The notes under the pieces: generated by a model | The model's database searches: none | The model's input: the letters and a program-made list of their open reading frames with translations, nothing else | Told to the model about the DNA's origin: nothing | Source of the DNA: an uncultured Peptococcaceae bacterium | GTDB lineage: Bacteria > Bacillota > Desulfotomaculia > Desulfotomaculales > Desulfocucumaceae | Assembly (NCBI GenBank): GCA_958417755.1 | Contig: CATZDY010000155.1 | Location: 1 to 5,224 of the forward strand | Direction: 5' to 3' | DNA: 5,224 nt | Part shown: positions 1 through 5,224 of the stretch, in pieces | Position numbering within the stretch: position 1 is the stretch's first letter | Layout: each line of letters begins with the position of its first letter | Position numbers and translations under genes: made by a program

Positions 1-1203
1 ATTACTTTATTTTCCGTACCCGCAGGCCTCATCATTCCCTTGGCTGGATTTCTCTCAGATCATTATGGCCGTAAAAAAATCATCATTCCTTCTTTGGTGC
101 TTTACGGTTTAGGAGGATTGGTGGCAGGATTAGGGGCTTTGATGCTTCAGGAAAGGGCCTTTTCCGTGATATTAGCAGGAAGGGTATTACAAGGCATTGG
201 TGCTGCAGGCACAGCTCCCATTGCCATGGCCTTATGCGGGGATTTGTTTTCCGGCAAAGAACGGAGTAAAACCCTGGGCATTGTTGAAGCCAGCAATGGA
301 TTCGGCAAAGTGGTTAGCCCCATTTTAGGGGCTTTGATTGGCCTCATTGTCTGGTATGCAGTATTTTTATTCTTCCCTTTGGTCATGATTCCCGTTATCT
401 TAGGCCTATGGTTCTTGGTCAAAGAACCGGGAAATAACCGGAACAGCCAAAAAATAGGGGAATACCTACACTCAGTCAAACAAATCTTTGACAAAAAAGC
501 AGGCATGTTGTTGTCCAGTTTTTTTGCTGGCATGGTTAGTCTGCTGATTCTATTCGGCGTCCTCTTTTTTCTCTCCGAGTTTTTAGAGAAAACATACAAC
601 CTAAAAGGAGTCATGAAAGGCTTTGCCCTGGCCATTCCGGTCTTATTCTTAACCGTAACCTCCTTTACCACAGGGCTGTTGATAAAAAAGAAATTCGCTT
701 TGATGAAATGGTTTGTGGTCATTGGCCTTTTCATTGTCACCGGATCCATGGCCCTATTGGGTATTTTTACCAACAACACCATTCTCTTTTTTGTGGGCAT
801 CTCCTTAGCCGGCGTGGGGGCTGGTTTGACCATGCCTTGTCTGAATATCATTATCACCAGCTCTTGCAGCGCCAAACGCCGGGGCATTGTGACCTCCCTA
901 TATGGCTCTGTCCGCTTCTTCGGTGTAGCCATCGGACCGCCAGCCTTCGGCCTTTTGTTAAGCCAGGGCCGGCCCCTTATGTTTTGGTCAGCCGCAGGAT
1001 TGGGAGCCCTGTCCGCCCTTTGCAGCCTTTTCTTCATCCGCACCAAGGATTTGGTGGCAACCCAAAAAGCCAACGAAGAACAAGACCAAAAAAGCCAGGC
1101 CTCTGCTTCGGATTCTGGCACCAAAAAACACAAATCCCACCCTCACCTCACCCCTGTACCAGCCCGTAAACCGGCACCCAAACACAAAAAAACAGAGAAA
1201 TAA
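1..1203 (+). CDS. MFS transporter, drug-efflux (DHA) type, 5' end outside the window
   Basis: The frame is open from base 1 and ends at TAA 1201-1203, giving about 400 residues. The first visible ATG/TTG-type starts are internal, because the conserved MFS motif A (GFLSDHYGRKK) already lies at visible residues 16-26; that loop normally follows TM2, so I infer roughly 45-55 N-terminal residues are missing. Motif B is seen as AGRVLQGIGAAG around residue 61. An antiporter motif C is seen at about residues 93-111 with the spacing G-x8-G-x3-(S)P-x2-G(A), one Gly replaced by Ser and one by Ala. Long hydrophobic segments follow to about residue 345. Motif C is known from proton-coupled drug exporters, so export of a toxic compound across the cytoplasmic membrane is the likely role; the substrate cannot be told. 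The last ~55 residues form a hydrophilic, Lys/Pro/His-rich cytoplasmic tail unusual for the family. It is the only + strand gene. Confidence 0.9.
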   Translation: MTLFSVPAGLIIPLAGFLSDHYGRKKIIIPSLVLYGLGGLVAGLGALMLQERAFSVILAGRVLQGIGAAGTAPIAMALCGDLFSGKERSKTLGIVEASNGFGKVVSPILGALIGLIVWYAVFLFFPLVMIPVILGLWFLVKEPGNNRNSQKIGEYLHSVKQIFDKKAGMLLSSFFAGMVSLLILFGVLFFLSEFLEKTYNLKGVMKGFALAIPVLFLTVTSFTTGLLIKKKFALMKWFVVIGLFIVTGSMALLGIFTNNTILFFVGISLAGVGAGLTMPCLNIIITSSCSAKRRGIVTSLYGSVRFFGVAIGPPAFGLLLSQGRPLMFWSAAGLGALSALCSLFFIRTKDLVATQKANEEQDQKSQASASDSGTKKHKSHPHLTPVPARKPAPKHKKTEK

Positions 1204-1231
1204 AGGGCCCTTAGCGGCCCTTCTCCGTTTT
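1203..1231 (+). terminator. Probable weak intrinsic terminator of the MFS gene
   Basis: A perfect 7-bp stem (AAGGGCC 1203-1209 with GGCCCTT 1216-1222, loop CTTAGC) starts in the MFS stop codon. The U-tract is poor: five mixed bases intervene before TTTT at 1228-1231. It may be helped by the hairpin at 1266-1299. Confidence 0.5.
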
Positions 1232-1265
1232 ATTCCAACCATTCACTTTCAATGTTATAATATAT

Positions 1266-1299
1266 AAAAAGACGGTTTATCCGTTAGGATGGCTTTTTT
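1266..1299. terminator. Terminator-like hairpin with T-runs on both strands
   Basis: AAAAAG (1266-1271) can pair with CTTTTT (1293-1298). Inside, ATCC (1279-1282) pairs with GGAT (1287-1290) around a GTTA loop, with two G-U pairs next to it on the + strand and an asymmetric 5-base bulge. The + strand has six T at 1294-1299 and the - strand five T at 1270-1266. It could therefore act as a backup terminator in either direction between the converging genes. The bulge makes it weak. Confidence 0.3.
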
Positions 1300-1309
1300 A
1301 TTACAATAC

Positions 1310-1341
1310 AAAAAAGAAGGATATGTAAACAATAATCCTTC
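1310..1341 (-). terminator. Intrinsic terminator, - strand
   Basis: Read on the - strand, GAAGGAT (1341-1335) pairs perfectly with ATCCTTC (1322-1316) across a 12-base loop and is followed directly by six T (1315-1310). There is no T-run on the + side, so it works only for leftward transcripts: the decayed M56 gene, a possible structured RNA just upstream, or both. Confidence 0.75.
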
Positions 1342-1449
1342 CAGCAAGCCGCCCGACTTGTCCTCTCAGCTCCGCGCCCTAACATAACCGGAGCCTCCTG
1401 TATTCGGTTGTCAGATGGGAAGCCACTTCAGGCCAAGTTTGGCCCGAAG
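1310..1449 (-). ncRNA. Candidate structured RNA: three hairpins ending in a terminator
   Basis: This GC-rich stretch lacks a convincing reading frame but has consecutive stems on the - strand. (1) CTTCGGGCCAA (1449-1439) pairs with TTGGCCTGAAG (1436-1426). (2) GGCTCCG (1395-1389) pairs with CGGAGCT (1374-1368). (3) CAAGTC (1360-1355) pairs with GGCTTG (1350-1345) around a GGGC loop. (4) The terminator follows at 1341-1310. Each of stems 1-3 has one imperfect pair that is G-U on the - strand but an A-C mismatch on the + strand, which points to - strand RNA. Stem 2 competes with an alternative stem, AACCG (1409-1405) with CGGTT (1390-1386), whose loop holds AGGAGG. I do not recognise the family. 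It may be an independent small RNA, a 3' tail of the neighbouring transcript, or a remnant of a mobile element. No promoter was identified. Confidence 0.4.
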
Positions 1450-1473
1450 CAATGTATGCAGTTGAAAGTAGAA

Positions 1474-3084
1474 TTAAATATTACTTGTCTTAGAATATGT
1501 TTGATTATCATAGGAGCAAGTATCCCCCAATCCAAATACAAGAATAGGAGCAACAGATTTTTCTGTTACATTCCTCCCCGCAGTTTGAATATCATAATCG
1601 CGCATTGTTATGTTATAAATATTGGCACCATCAGCAAACCCAAATGGTCCGATTATTTTTGCATTAGGGTCTATCATTGTAAGACCAATAATTCGCAGCT
1701 ATTTCCGCAGTAACTACCTGTAAATGGTTTCTGCTCTGTCCCTATTGGAACCCATTCATTTGTTGACATCTGAATATCAGCAACCTGTATATAGTTTTTA
1801 TCAAGACTATATTCTCCTTGGCCGATTGAGCGCAATTGTGTTTCATTTTCTATCTGATACTATATTTTATCATTAATAATGAATGTTTCCATTGTTGATT
1901 TTTCGTTTTTATTGTCGCTTTGAACATCTATAACAGCCTTGCCTGTATTGCTCAAAACGATTTTAGGTGTTTTATTACCAACTTTATGAATTGCGGGCCA
2001 ATCGTCGGGCCGCTCAACAACAGGGCCACAATTCGTCGTATCAAGGTAAAGATTTGTCGGTATTTTGTTAAAACGAATAGTCAGAGGGCCGCTGTCAACA
2101 TTGGCGGTAATATCCTTTAGAATGGTGTCTGCTTCAATATAGATTGGGCCGGAGGTAGCTTTTATGTTATATGTTCCTTGCGATATAGTTGTATCAATTA
2201 GCCAAAATCCCGCGCGATTAGATTCTGCGTGAACCGGCGCGTTGAAATCCTGCATTTGTACGACCATTTCTGTTGACTGTATATCAAACTGCGTATATAT
2301 TGCATCTGGAATATATACGCGAACAACATTTTTATAATCAGGGCCAAAGTTTACATTTATGCCATTCGGCGCATAGTTGTTGACAGTGATTTGCATTATG
2401 CCATCTACTATGTCTGCTTTCAACGTACAGCTTTCCTCATTGTCCATATTGAGAAATTCAAAGGTCACATTTAAATTCTGCGACCTTACAAGCTCCACAC
2501 CCACCGGGCCTTGACCTGTCACACAGACACCAGTAAAGTTAACCTTAACATAATCGTGCGATGGAGCGATAGACGGCGTTGGTGAAGATGTGTTTTGTCC
2601 ATTTTCACCATCAACTTTTGGGATTGTATCACCAATAGGAAATTTAGTTAAAGTGGAAATCGGGGCGGCGTATGCTCCCACATAGGTAACGCCGCAGCAT
2701 ATCGCCAACGTCAGAATCAATGTTACACAGATAATGGCTTTGGATTTTTTCTTAAAGTTCATCATTGCGTCCAACCTTTCTTTCAATAACTCTTGACTCT
2801 CATTCAGTGTCACAGAAGTGAGAAAATCTTATAACCGCCCCCGGTCTTTATCGCGTTAATCAGTGTGTCCCCCATAAGCCCGCCTTCCCTCTATATCCAG
2901 TCTTTTTATAACTGCTTCGTCACGACGAGTTCACACGTCCGACCTATCACATAGGCAAGTAGCTTGAACCAATGCAAGCGGACGGTGAGTTGAACCAGCC
3001 ACTTATAAAACATGTCCCGCTACTTGTAATGTATCACTTGCTACCTGAAGTAAAAATCAATCAAACGATAGGGCTGTGCACATT
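1474..3084 (-). pseudogene. Decayed BlaR1/MecR1-like M56 membrane metallopeptidase with C-terminal beta-domain and GLUG-like segment
   Basis: Piecing frames together on the - strand gives recognisable M56 landmarks in the right order. These are NVHSPIV (3084-3064); a ruined zinc motif QVIHYK then TAG (3022-3020) then RDMFYKWL; VRLHWF (2983-2966, normally HWFNP); CEL (2935-2927); a frame change into DEAVIKRLDIEGRRAYG (2921-2871); GDTLINAIKTGGGYKIFSLL (2872-2813, reached by one extra G in the run 2869-2873); and another frame change into the KERLDAMMNFKKKSK anchor. After the stop at 1860-1862 the same frame continues (YQIENETQLRSIGQGEYSLD and on), shifts near 1700, and ends at 1474-1476 after IIGLTMIDPNAKIIGPFGFA, which resembles a GLUG repeat. 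Intact relatives are membrane sensors or proteases that cleave a BlaI-type repressor. Here the first His and Glu of HExxH are gone, so no peptidase can be made. The N-terminal membrane helices are absent, and no blaI-like gene is in view. Confidence 0.85.
1860..2813 (-). CDS. Surviving open frame of the M56 remnant: membrane anchor plus extracellular beta-rich domain
   Basis: This 317-codon frame is the one undamaged part of the decayed M56 gene. Residues 9-25 are the conserved cytoplasmic stretch of the family, 26-48 a membrane segment, 51-87 a Ser/Thr/Pro-rich linker, and about 88-300 a run of short beta-like repeats resembling DUF4097-type putative adhesin domains (for example DSGPLTIRFNKIPTNLYLDT). 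The GTG start at 2813 has no ribosome site. ATG at 2765 has AAAGG nine bases upstream and would give a ~301-residue protein beginning with a signal-peptide-like sequence: NFKKKSK, a hydrophobic core, and AYA-AP as a possible signal peptidase I site. Whether it is expressed is unknown; the frame may simply not have been hit yet. Full M56 proteins are much longer, so calling it a normal gene would mislead. Confidence 0.5.
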   Translation of the reverse strand: MTLNESQELLKERLDAMMNFKKKSKAIICVTLILTLAICCGVTYVGAYAAPISTLTKFPIGDTIPKVDGENGQNTSSPTPSIAPSHDYVKVNFTGVCVTGQGPVGVELVRSQNLNVTFEFLNMDNEESCTLKADIVDGIMQITVNNYAPNGINVNFGPDYKNVVRVYIPDAIYTQFDIQSTEMVVQMQDFNAPVHAESNRAGFWLIDTTISQGTYNIKATSGPIYIEADTILKDITANVDSGPLTIRFNKIPTNLYLDTTNCGPVVERPDDWPAIHKVGNKTPKIVLSNTGKAVIDVQSDNKNEKSTMETFIINDKI

Positions 3085-3136
3085 GGGTAAACTGCATAAT
3101 GATTGGCGGTAATAGAAACTATCAAAATATTAGTCC

Positions 3137-3706
3137 TTATTTAGCAGAGCATATAGTATCTGCCATTGCGTTCAATAATGCTAATCCACCTTCAACTGCT
3201 TCGGATGTATTGGGATAATTGAATTGAATTTCAATGGTTCTGTCACCTAAATCAACATGACGGTAGAAAGAATACATCATATCATTGTTCTCATGGTCTG
3301 GGACAGGTTTTGAAGTATCAACCTCATATATCTGAAGCATAAAGCCAGGGGAAACAAATACATCTGGATCAGATTCGATAGTATCGACGCCATCCCTTTC
3401 ATAGAACGTAAAATCAGGCAACACATAAACAGCATAGCCAAATCGGTTGCTAATCGCTAATGTGCCGATAAGAACATCATCCATGCCCTCACGAGTGACA
3501 GTAATTTCAATTTGTTCTGGTAGGCTGGCAGACATTGAAGGAGATTCAGGGGCAGATTGAGGTTCAGGTGTAGAAACGGTTTGCGGGGAAGGTATTGGAT
3601 TGGACGTTGTAGTTTGGGATGACGAAGGCGTATTTTCCTGCTGACAAGCAACAAAAGAAAAACAAATCAAAGCTATGATGGAAATATAGAACAAGTAACG
3701 TTTCAT
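3137..3706 (-). CDS. Small secreted lipoprotein of unknown function
   Basis: The product has 189 residues. The start is well supported: ATG 3706-3704 with AAAGGAGT four bases upstream. Residues 1-20 form a lipoprotein signal (MKRYLF, hydrophobic core, then FVAC with Cys21 as the lipidated residue), so the protein should be anchored on the outer face of the membrane. Residues 22-66 are a Ser/Thr/Pro-rich linker of low complexity. A globular domain fills about 67-189, starting EQIEITVTREGMDDVLIGTL and ending in a helix-like ALLNAMADTICSAK. I do not recognise a named domain. The start of the folded part (strand, then xREGMxD, then an aromatic-rich segment) reminds me of extracellular domains appended to clostridial M56 proteins, but that is an impression. 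It follows the broken small gene by 11 bases and shares its strand, so the two were probably cotranscribed. The frame is intact, unlike both neighbours. No terminator is seen directly after it. Confidence 0.8.
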   Translation of the reverse strand: MKRYLFYISIIALICFSFVACQQENTPSSSQTTTSNPIPSPQTVSTPEPQSAPESPSMSASLPEQIEITVTREGMDDVLIGTLAISNRFGYAVYVLPDFTFYERDGVDTIESDPDVFVSPGFMLQIYEVDTSKPVPDHENNDMMYSFYRHVDLGDRTIEIQFNYPNTSEAVEGGLALLNAMADTICSAK

Positions 3707-3710
3707 TTTT

Positions 3711-3718
3711 ACTCCTTT
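3711..3718 (-). promoter_or_regulatory. Ribosome binding site of the lipoprotein gene
   Basis: AAAGGAGT lies four bases before the ATG at 3706 and fixes that start. It touches the TGA (3720-3718) that ends the shifted frame of the upstream small gene, typical of tightly packed cotranscribed genes. Confidence 0.8.
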
Positions 3719-3995
3719 CAGTCGTTACATATTAATCCCGACATGTTGTCAACGAGTTTTTTGAATTTCTCCCTATCTTCAATATGGACATCATTGAAGT
3801 AAATCGGCTTGCCAAATAGCGCAGCGGCGGCACGCTTCATTCTACCCCACAGGGTGTTGTAGTTGTGGTGTAACGAGAATCTTGTATTGAGATGTTGTAG
3901 CTGATGTCACCATCTTCCCATTCCGTTCTTTCAACCACAAACATACAGCACTTACAATCACAGGGCAGAATGACCATTTTATTTTTGCTTTCCAT
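3718..3995 (-). pseudogene. Cysteine-rich small gene broken by a one-base deletion
   Basis: ATG 3995-3993 is preceded by AGGAGAA (4007-4001). The first frame reads MESKNKMVILPCDCKCCMFV onward to QDSRY (residue 42), then runs into five Thr codons and TGA at 3839-3837, giving only 52 residues. Reading one base over, the sequence continues sensibly as HNYNTLWGRMKRAAAALFGK, PIYFNDVHIEDREKFKKLVD and NMSGLICND to TGA 3720-3718. Adding a single A after the TAC of Tyr42 restores a 92-residue protein with no other lesion, so the break looks recent. The CDCKCC cluster (Cys12, 14, 16, 17) may bind a metal. The rest looks like a small alpha/beta protein with a basic, Ala-rich middle. It resembles small hypothetical proteins of phage or accessory regions, from memory only. 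A sequencing error is an alternative explanation. Confidence 0.75.
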
Positions 3996-4000
3996 GGCAA

Positions 4001-4007
4001 TTCTCCT
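4001..4007 (-). promoter_or_regulatory. Ribosome binding site of the broken small gene
   Basis: AGGAGAA lies five bases before ATG 3995. It is the main evidence, with the matching shifted frame, that a real gene once started here. Confidence 0.7.
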
Positions 4008-4009
4008 AT

Positions 4010-4102
4010 TTATCCCATTTTATTAACGCTGTCATAGTCTTTAGTTATCAGCATGACTTCATCCAAACAATAGCTTTTCGTTCCAAGCTTATAGACTTTC
4101 AA
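4010..4102 (-). other. Short coding-looking scrap overlapping the 3' end of the ATPase gene
   Basis: A frame ending at TAA 4012-4010 reads KVYKLGTKSYCLDEVMLITK then DYDSVNKMG. This is plausible protein sequence in a non-repetitive stretch, and it stops just before the ribosome site of the broken small gene. Its upstream part runs out of frame through the last codons of the ABC ATPase, and the only start is a TTG at 4102 without a ribosome site. It may be the tail of a gene lost when this segment joined the ATPase locus, or chance. Confidence 0.25.
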
Positions 4103-5210
4103 AACATATATTTTTTTCCGTTTCCTTATCAAAAAGATGGATTTTATTCACATCCAAAGCCAGTGGTATCCTATCGCCAGCCTTGGCCGTTGTCCCCGGG
4201 CCGACCCGGGCAATCCATTTTGTCTCCCCTGCTCTCACATGCAACAAGGTTTCTGAACCCAATCGTTCCACCACTTCCACCCTGGCCTCCATAACACTAT
4301 CTTGCAATGCTTCCCCCAAAACAAGTTCTTCATGTATATCTTCAGGACGTATACCCATAATGACACTTTTACCCAAATAACCCAGGTTTTCTATTTCTTC
4401 AGCCAAATTGCCAGGGAGTTTCATGGTATGGGGACCAAAGGTAATACATACTATTTCTGCATCTTTTTTTAGTACTACTTCTTGAAAGTTCATCTGGGGG
4501 CTTCCCATGAATCCAGCTACAAACAAATTATGCGGTTTTTCGTATACAACTTGCGGACTATCTATCTGTTGGCTATATCCGTTATTCATCACCACAATCC
4601 TGTCCCCCATGGTCATGGCCTCTGTTTGATCATGGGTAACATAGATGATGGTGCTCTGCAAGGCATGATGCAGCTTGCTGATTTCCGCCCTCATCTGAAC
4701 CCTTAATTTGGCGTCCAGATTTGATAAGGGTTCATCCATTAGAAACAGCTTGGGTTTGCGCACAATAGCCCGGCCCAGGGCTACCCTTTGCCTCTGCCCC
4801 CCTGATAATTGGTTAGGCCGTCTATCCAACAATTGCCCTATATCCAATATGTTTGCAGCTTCCCTAACCCTTTCTTTGATTTCATGCTTGGGTATTTTCC
4901 TTAGTTTCAGGGCAAAGGACATATTTTCAAATACCGTCATATGGGGATATAAGGCGTAGTTCTGAAACACCATGGCAATATCCCTATCCTTGGGCAACAC
5001 ATCATTTACCAATTTGTTATCAATGTAAATCTCGCCTGCTGTCAATTTTTCCAATCCTGCTATCATTCTCAAGGCAGTGGTTTTCCCACTGCCCGAAGGT
5101 CCAACAAAAGTGACGAATTCCTTGTCTTTGATTTTGATATTCAAATCCTTCACTGCTACTACTTTGTTGTTAAACCTTTTGGTCACCTGTTTTAATACCA
5201 CACTGGCCAT
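4089..5210 (-). CDS. Carbohydrate ABC transporter ATP-binding protein (MalK/UgpC/MsmX type)
   Basis: This is a complete cytoplasmic ATPase that powers uptake of sugars or sugar-like compounds through partner permeases. I chose ATG 5210 (MASVVLKQVT, 373 residues), the usual family start. A GTG three codons upstream at 5219 is also open, and its context runs off the window. Counting from that GTG, the motifs are Walker A GPSGSGKT (40-47), Q-loop Gln86 in FQNYALYPH, signature LSGGQRQR (138-145), Walker B LFLMD with catalytic Glu163, D-loop SNLD (166-169) and switch His196. GFMGSPQMNF (237-245) then leads into the C-terminal TOBE/regulatory domain, with GIRPEDIHEE at about 289-298, as expected for this subfamily. 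All catalytic residues are present. No permease or binding-protein gene lies downstream, and what lies upstream is not visible. It may be a shared, multi-system ATPase like MsmX, or the last gene of a sugar operon. The sugar cannot be inferred. Confidence 0.95.
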   Translation of the reverse strand: MASVVLKQVTKRFNNKVVAVKDLNIKIKDKEFVTFVGPSGSGKTTALRMIAGLEKLTAGEIYIDNKLVNDVLPKDRDIAMVFQNYALYPHMTVFENMSFALKLRKIPKHEIKERVREAANILDIGQLLDRRPNQLSGGQRQRVALGRAIVRKPKLFLMDEPLSNLDAKLRVQMRAEISKLHHALQSTIIYVTHDQTEAMTMGDRIVVMNNGYSQQIDSPQVVYEKPHNLFVAGFMGSPQMNFQEVVLKKDAEIVCITFGPHTMKLPGNLAEEIENLGYLGKSVIMGIRPEDIHEELVLGEALQDSVMEARVEVVERLGSETLLHVRAGETKWIARVGPGTTAKAGDRIPLALDVNKIHLFDKETEKNICFESL

Positions 5211-5224
5211 GGTTCTCACTCTTT

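Noticed and set aside
147..1133. 328-codon open frame on the - strand inside the MFS gene
   Set aside because: It lies entirely opposite the MFS coding sequence, whose motifs and membrane segments are unmistakable. The antisense product is rich in Arg/Lys/Pro without domains.
1233..1261. TATAAT at 1256-1261 as a + strand promoter
   Set aside because: The -35 position (TTCCAA) is poor and no + strand gene follows. The AT-rich gap makes such a match likely by chance.
1310..1449. Insertion-sequence end or known riboswitch
   Set aside because: I could not match it to a known riboswitch core, RNase P, tmRNA, SRP RNA or group II intron domain V. No transposase lies nearby, so it is left as an unnamed structured RNA candidate.
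1408..1713. 101-codon + strand frame over the end of the M56 remnant
   Set aside because: The - strand translation here has the recognisable GLUG-like pattern. The + strand product has no family features and no ribosome site.
3137..4102. A new defence or toxin-antitoxin module made of the small gene and the lipoprotein
   Set aside because: Neither product shows toxin, antitoxin, nuclease or HTH features. One is frameshifted and the other is exported, so grouping them as a system is not supported.
4482..4959. Two + strand frames (74 and 83 codons) within the ATPase gene
   Set aside because: They lie opposite the intact ABC ATPase, which carries all its catalytic motifs.

Overview
The window looks like a chromosomal stretch from a Gram-positive Firmicute, most likely a Clostridia-type bacterium. 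Three things suggest this: a lipobox lipoprotein, strong AGGAG-type ribosome sites, and a BlaR1-like M56 peptidase remnant of the kind common in Clostridia. This is inference from protein style; no marker gene is present.

Layout. On the + strand, positions 1-1203 hold the C-terminal ~400 residues of a major facilitator (MFS) drug-efflux-type transporter that begins outside the window. Everything after it is on the - strand, so transcription converges on the ~270-base gap at 1204-1473. That gap holds a weak + strand terminator, a second hairpin with U-tracts on both strands, a good - strand intrinsic terminator, and a GC-rich chain of hairpins whose wobble pairs only work as - strand RNA. This last item is a candidate structured RNA.

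The centre (about 1474-3084, - strand) is one decayed gene: a BlaR1/MecR1-like M56 membrane metallopeptidase. Its peptidase half is shattered by at least four frame changes, an in-frame stop, and loss of the HExxH motif. Its membrane anchor and extracellular beta-rich domain survive as a 317-codon open frame at 1860-2813. Past that stop the reading continues, same frame and then shifted, into a GLUG-like segment to 1474.

Upstream of it on the - strand lie an intact small lipoprotein (3137-3706), a cysteine-rich 92-residue small gene broken by a single-base deletion (3718-3995), a short coding-looking scrap (4010-4102), and a complete MalK/UgpC/MsmX-type sugar ABC-transporter ATPase (4089-5210).

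How they fit. The ATPase and the MFS transporter are ordinary housekeeping or accessory transport genes. The 1.3-4.1 kb stretch between them behaves like a decaying accessory segment: two clear pseudogenes, an orphan lipoprotein, and a truncation joint where the M56 remnant begins mid-domain only ~50 bases after the lipoprotein stop. I saw no transposase, integrase, CRISPR array, tRNA or rRNA. I found no convincing new defence system. The items most worth checking are the candidate RNA and the composite M56 remnant with its surviving secreted-looking domain.
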